From CAXFCD01 sp964001155 (GTDB lineage Bacteria; Fidelibacterota; Marinisomatia; Marinisomatales; UBA1611): a DNA stretch of 9,310 bases. The notes below the pieces were generated by a model. That model was not told the DNA's origin, did no database searches, and was given only the letters and a program-made list of their open reading frames with translations. This document shows, one piece after another, positions 6,048 through 9,310 of the stretch (its first letter is position 1; each line of letters starts with the position of its first letter). A program made the translations under genes and the position numbers. The stretch spans positions 1-9,310 of the forward strand of contig CAXFCD010000141.1 of NCBI GenBank assembly GCA_964001155.1, in the 5' to 3' direction.

Positions 6048-6096
6048 GCTGATTTTCTCTCTATAAACCCCACATTTTACTCTGTAATTTCACCGG

Positions 6097-7899
6097 ATGA
6101 AAACGGCACACATCCGCAATTTTTGTATTATAGCTCATATTGATCACGGCAAATCCACCCTGGCTGACCGTCTTTTAGAAGAGACAAAAACTCTGTCCAA
6201 AAAAGAAATGAAAGCCCAGGTTCTGGATAGTATGGACCTAGAACGTGAACGAGGCATCACCATCAAAAGTCATCCCATTCGGATGAAATATAAACATAAG
6301 GATGGTGTAACCTATGTCTTGAACCTGATTGATACGCCGGGACATGTGGATTTTTCTTATGAAGTATCCCGGTCTTTGGCTGCTTGTGAAGGTGCCCTTT
6401 TATTGGTGGATGCTGCTCAAGGCGTGGAAGCACAAACCGTATCAAATACCTATCTTGCTATCGAGAATGATCTCACCTTAATTCCCATTATTAATAAAGT
6501 TGATCTTCAATCTGCTATGGTGGAAGATGTAAAAATTCAAATCATGGAATTGATCGGCTGCGATGAAAGTGAAATCATTGAAGCCAGTGCCAAAAGCGGG
6601 ATTGGGATCCAGGACATATTTAATGCCATTATTGAACGGATCGATCCACCAAAAGACAATGCCGAGGATAAAAGCCGAGCACTCATTTTTGATTCCATGT
6701 ATGATAATTATAGGGGTGCTATTCCTTATATCCGCGTATTTGACGGCGTACTCAAACCGGGGATGACGGCACAATTTTTTGCCCATGACAGAGAATATGA
6801 GATTACAGAAACGGGACACTTTGTTTTAGATAAAGTGAAAACACCAGAGCTTCGTTCAGGCGATGTGGGCTACGTTGTGGCCAGTATTCGGGATATGGGA
6901 CACATCGAGCCGGGCGATACAATCACCGCAAAAGAGAATAAAGCAGAGGAACCGCTCCCGGGCTATAAAAAGGTTAAACCCATGGTTTTTTCAGGTCTTT
7001 ACCCTGCAGATGCAGATGATTATGACCAACTTCGCCAAGCATTGGAAAAATTGCAATTAAATGATGCATCCTTAGAGTTTACACCGGAAACCAGTGAAGC
7101 TCTTGGCTTTGGGTTCCGCTGCGGATTTTTGGGACTACTTCATATGGAAATCATTCAGGAACGGTTAGAGCGGGAGTTTGACCTTGATCTTGTAACCACA
7201 ACCCCAAATGTCGTTTATGAAGTGTTACTTCGAAATGGAGAAAAAGCCCAAGTGGATACACCGGCAAAAATGCCTGAGACTGGTGATATCGATTCCATTT
7301 TAGAACCCATTGTAGCTGCGGAAATCCTGACGCCCAAAGAGTACATTGGCAGCATTATGACCCTCTGCCAAAAAAAACGTGGGATTTATAAAAACACCCA
7401 ATATTTATCTCCTGAAAAAGCCGTACTCCATTACGATTTGCCCTTAGGAGAAATTATTTTTGATTTTTATGATAAATTGAAATCCCTATCCAGCGGGTAC
7501 GCATCATTTGACTATGAATTTAAGGAATTTGAAAAAGCCGCCTTGCAGAAATTGGATATTTTGATTCATAGTGAACCCGTAGATGCTTTGTCGGTTATTT
7601 GTCATGCAGATGATGCCTATCATCGCGGTGTTGCGCTATGCAGTAAATTGAAAGAATTGATACCACGGCAAATGTTTGAAGTGGCCATCCAGGCAGCCTT
7701 GAATAATCGTATCATCGCCAGAACCACGGTCCGCGCCCTGAAGAAAAATGTAACAGCCAAATGTTACGGTGGCGATATCACAAGAAAACGGAAATTGTGG
7801 GAAAAGCAAAAAAAGGGGAAGAAGCGCATGAAAATGATTGGCAAGGTAGAGGTTCCCCAAGAGGCACTTTTGGCCGTTTTACAGGTTGATACCGACTGA
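6097..7899 (+). CDS. lepA: Elongation factor 4 (LepA), translational GTPase
   Basis: LepA/EF4 is a ribosome-associated GTPase linked to back-translocation and to small-subunit biogenesis and initiation. The 600-residue length is standard. The GTP-binding domain shows G1 AHIDHGKST (13-21), the switch I region RERGITIK (50-57), G3 DTPGH (79-83), G4 NKVD (133-136) and G5 SAKSG (164-168). Domain II, two EF-G-like domains (including GFRCGFLGLLHMEIIQERLE) and the LepA-specific C-terminal domain follow, ending in NVTAKCYGGDITRKRKLWEK. This C-terminal domain separates it from EF-G and TypA/BipA. The start MKTAHIRNFCIIAHIDHGKS matches the family's N-terminus. There is no good Shine-Dalgarno before the ATG, only CACCGG next to it. 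In many bacteria lepA precedes the signal peptidase gene lepB; here a CPBP protease follows after four bases. Confidence 0.98.
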   Translation: MKTAHIRNFCIIAHIDHGKSTLADRLLEETKTLSKKEMKAQVLDSMDLERERGITIKSHPIRMKYKHKDGVTYVLNLIDTPGHVDFSYEVSRSLAACEGALLLVDAAQGVEAQTVSNTYLAIENDLTLIPIINKVDLQSAMVEDVKIQIMELIGCDESEIIEASAKSGIGIQDIFNAIIERIDPPKDNAEDKSRALIFDSMYDNYRGAIPYIRVFDGVLKPGMTAQFFAHDREYEITETGHFVLDKVKTPELRSGDVGYVVASIRDMGHIEPGDTITAKENKAEEPLPGYKKVKPMVFSGLYPADADDYDQLRQALEKLQLNDASLEFTPETSEALGFGFRCGFLGLLHMEIIQERLEREFDLDLVTTTPNVVYEVLLRNGEKAQVDTPAKMPETGDIDSILEPIVAAEILTPKEYIGSIMTLCQKKRGIYKNTQYLSPEKAVLHYDLPLGEIIFDFYDKLKSLSSGYASFDYEFKEFEKAALQKLDILIHSEPVDALSVICHADDAYHRGVALCSKLKELIPRQMFEVAIQAALNNRIIARTTVRALKKNVTAKCYGGDITRKRKLWEKQKKGKKRMKMIGKVEVPQEALLAVLQVDTD

Positions 7900-7903
7900 T
7901 TCT

Positions 7904-8614
7904 ATGAATTCCTACTGGCGATCCACTCGCTCACCTCTCTATAGTTTTCTGTTTACAATTCCACTTTTTCTGCTTTATGAAATTGGGATTATTCTGTCAT
8001 CTTCGTCAGATATGATGGTGATGCGGAATGGCGCTGATGCGCTCATGCGTCAAATTCTTGAGCCATTAGGTGTCCATGGACATTACTGGATGGGTGGACT
8101 CTTCTTTGCAGGGTTTGTTATTGCGTTTTTGCTCCAGCGAAAATATTGGGTAGAAACTCCCATTCATGGTGATTACCTTTTGCTGATGATGGGGGAGAGT
8201 GTTGTATGGTCAGTGTTGCTTTATTATTTCATGTTCAATGTTTATGTACTGCTCATGAATCCCACCGGGTCCATGTTGATCCAACAAGTCACTCTTGCAG
8301 TCGGGGCAGGGATCTATGAAGAATTTTTATTCCGTGTTTTGTTGATTGCAGGAATTTCAGTTATTCTCGGATTTATTTTTCAATGGTCAGAAAAAATGAA
8401 AAATTGGATGGCAATGGTCATTGCGGCTGGGATTTTTTCTGCCTTCCATTTCATTGGCGAATATGGAGATTTTTTCTCATTTAATGTATTTATGATCCGG
8501 TTTCTGGCCGGCATCGCTTTAGGTACCCTCTACTTTTTAAGAGGATTCGGTATCACAGCCTGGTCCCACGCTATTTATGACCTGATTGTACTAACAAGAA
8601 TGACCACACAGTAA
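7904..8614 (+). CDS. CPBP-family intramembrane glutamic-type protease (Abi/CAAX-like)
   Basis: The 236-residue, strongly hydrophobic protein has several predicted membrane spans (about 13-32, 62-79, 91-117, 130-160, 168-184, 192-213). It carries the three CPBP motifs: EEFLFR (E139, E140, R144), FSAFH (F178, H182) and HAIYD (H222, D226), with the typical G-x-x-L-x-x-x-x-F-G-I-T-A-W approach to motif 3. These are the residues that form the membrane-embedded active site in the family that includes Rce1 and bacteriocin-immunity proteins. All catalytic residues are present, so it is probably active. The substrate is unknown. ATG 7904 is chosen over TTG 7886, which would overlap lepA and has no ribosome site. 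It lies 4 bases after lepA, so co-transcription with it is likely. The family is often annotated 'Abi', but nothing nearby suggests phage or bacteriocin immunity. Confidence 0.92.
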   Translation: MNSYWRSTRSPLYSFLFTIPLFLLYEIGIILSSSSDMMVMRNGADALMRQILEPLGVHGHYWMGGLFFAGFVIAFLLQRKYWVETPIHGDYLLLMMGESVVWSVLLYYFMFNVYVLLMNPTGSMLIQQVTLAVGAGIYEEFLFRVLLIAGISVILGFIFQWSEKMKNWMAMVIAAGIFSAFHFIGEYGDFFSFNVFMIRFLAGIALGTLYFLRGFGITAWSHAIYDLIVLTRMTTQ

Positions 8615-8637
8615 TCAATCTATATTTAAATTTTAGC

Positions 8638-9310
8638 ATGAGATTTTTCACATATATTTTAAGTTTAATTGGGGTCGGTCTGCTCTATGGGGGAATCTCT
8701 CACGGCCGTTTGTCCATCATTCCTGAATATGATCAAAATATGGTAACCATTCTTTTCAGTGCTCACCGCTCAGAAGAGGATGCACAATCGTCGTTTTTAT
8801 TTTCTGTTCCAAGTGATGTGGACTCGGTCTCCCAGATTGAAACCCTTCCCGATGGTGACTTGAATTTTATACGCTTGCCTGCACTGGAAAAAGACGGAAT
8901 GAAATGGGTTGAAGTACCACAGAAACTCATCGAATTCGCTTTCATGATTAATTGTTCACCCTTTCCAATTCCGGGTCCAAGAACCTTCGAGTATAATCTC
9001 TCGTTTTCCCAAACTGTTCAAAACTTGAACTTGGAAATTCAAGAACCTTTAGCAGCAGAGAAGTTTGTTTATGACGGATTCGTGGGCAAATCGTCCACTG
9101 ATGCCCACGGTCAAACCACCCATGCTATTGAATTAAACAGTATTTCTGCTAAATCAAAACGTATCTTTTCTTTTTCTTATTTAAATCCCCGTGGTCTGAC
9201 AACCCGAAGTGCTTTGGCGGAATTGATGACTTTATCACAGCAGGAGGGTCGTCCTGTTCAACCCATGAAAAAGATCAAGCGGCACAAACTTTATATCTGG
9301 GAACCCTTGG
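8638..9310 (+). CDS. Predicted membrane-anchored or secreted protein, unknown family (3' end outside window)
   Basis: An ATG at 8638 opens a frame with no stop to the window end, giving 224 visible residues. The first ~20 residues (MRFFTYILSLIGVGLLYGGI) form a signal peptide or membrane anchor. There is no lipobox, and the cleavage site is unclear. What follows looks rich in short beta strands, e.g. NMVTILFSAHRSEED (34-48), SSFLFSVPSDVDSVSQIETL (51-70) and RTFEYNLSFSQTVQNLNLEI (115-134), suggesting one or more beta-sandwich domains outside the cytoplasm. RIFSFSYLNPRGLTTRSALA (175-194) may be a conserved motif. I do not recognise the family. The gene starts 23 bases after the CPBP protease gene in the same direction, so it may belong to the lepA transcription unit. 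There is no evident ribosome binding site. The reading frame itself is well supported by its length and codon use. Confidence 0.82.
   Translation, partial: MRFFTYILSLIGVGLLYGGISHGRLSIIPEYDQNMVTILFSAHRSEEDAQSSFLFSVPSDVDSVSQIETLPDGDLNFIRLPALEKDGMKWVEVPQKLIEFAFMINCSPFPIPGPRTFEYNLSFSQTVQNLNLEIQEPLAAEKFVYDGFVGKSSTDAHGQTTHAIELNSISAKSKRIFSFSYLNPRGLTTRSALAELMTLSQQEGRPVQPMKKIKRHKLYIWEPL

Noticed and set aside
7886..7903. TTG start for the CPBP protease
   Set aside because: It has no ribosome site, overlaps lepA, and adds only a short non-hydrophobic extension. ATG 7904 is simpler.
7904..8614. CPBP protein as an abortive-infection or bacteriocin-immunity gene
   Set aside because: The 'Abi' name is historical. 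No bacteriocin, phage or toxin gene is nearby, and the setting next to lepA is housekeeping-like.

Overview
The window reads as a chromosomal housekeeping region of a Gram-negative bacterium from the FCB side of the tree. A Marinimicrobia/SAR406-like or Bacteroidota-related lineage is my best guess. It rests on an LPS-export lipoprotein (LptE-type) directly behind a sigma-54 activator/Fis regulator, a pairing I associate with that group; on the moderately AT-rich composition; and on how few genes have a convincing Shine-Dalgarno sequence. It is an inference, not a phylogenetic result. All recognised genes lie on the + strand and are tightly packed, with no gap above about 70 bases. I see no RNA gene, insertion sequence, CRISPR array or phage gene.

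Layout. 1-684 is the C-terminal part of a sigma-54-dependent regulator, cut by the window edge. One base later comes an LptE-like outer-membrane lipoprotein (686-1246), which carries an unusual acidic insert resembling a calcium-binding loop. After 17 bases asnS begins (1264-2559). It starts a chain of overlapping genes: asnS, a SLOG/LOG-like nucleotide-binding protein (2559-3020), acylphosphatase (3013-3285), glutamine-dependent NAD synthetase nadE (3282-4895), and a small secreted protein of unknown function (4892-5317). The overlaps are 1, 8, 4 and 4 bases, so co-transcription and translational coupling are likely.

After a 67-base gap holding a small inverted repeat comes an exported histidine-rich protein with a C-terminal SHOCT-like segment (5385-5756), then a small cupin (5781-6047). 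The next group is lepA/EF4 (6097-7899), a CPBP-family membrane protease (7904-8614), and a predicted membrane-anchored or secreted protein that runs off the window end (8638 to beyond 9310).

How the genes fit together. The core serves translation (asnS, lepA), NAD synthesis (nadE) and envelope biogenesis (lptE). The rest are small accessory envelope or enzyme genes. I find no clear defence system or other multi-gene novelty. The best leads are local: the loop insert in LptE, Gly-to-Lys changes in the phosphate-binding loops of two adjacent enzymes, the His-rich SHOCT protein, and the unrecognised exported proteins.
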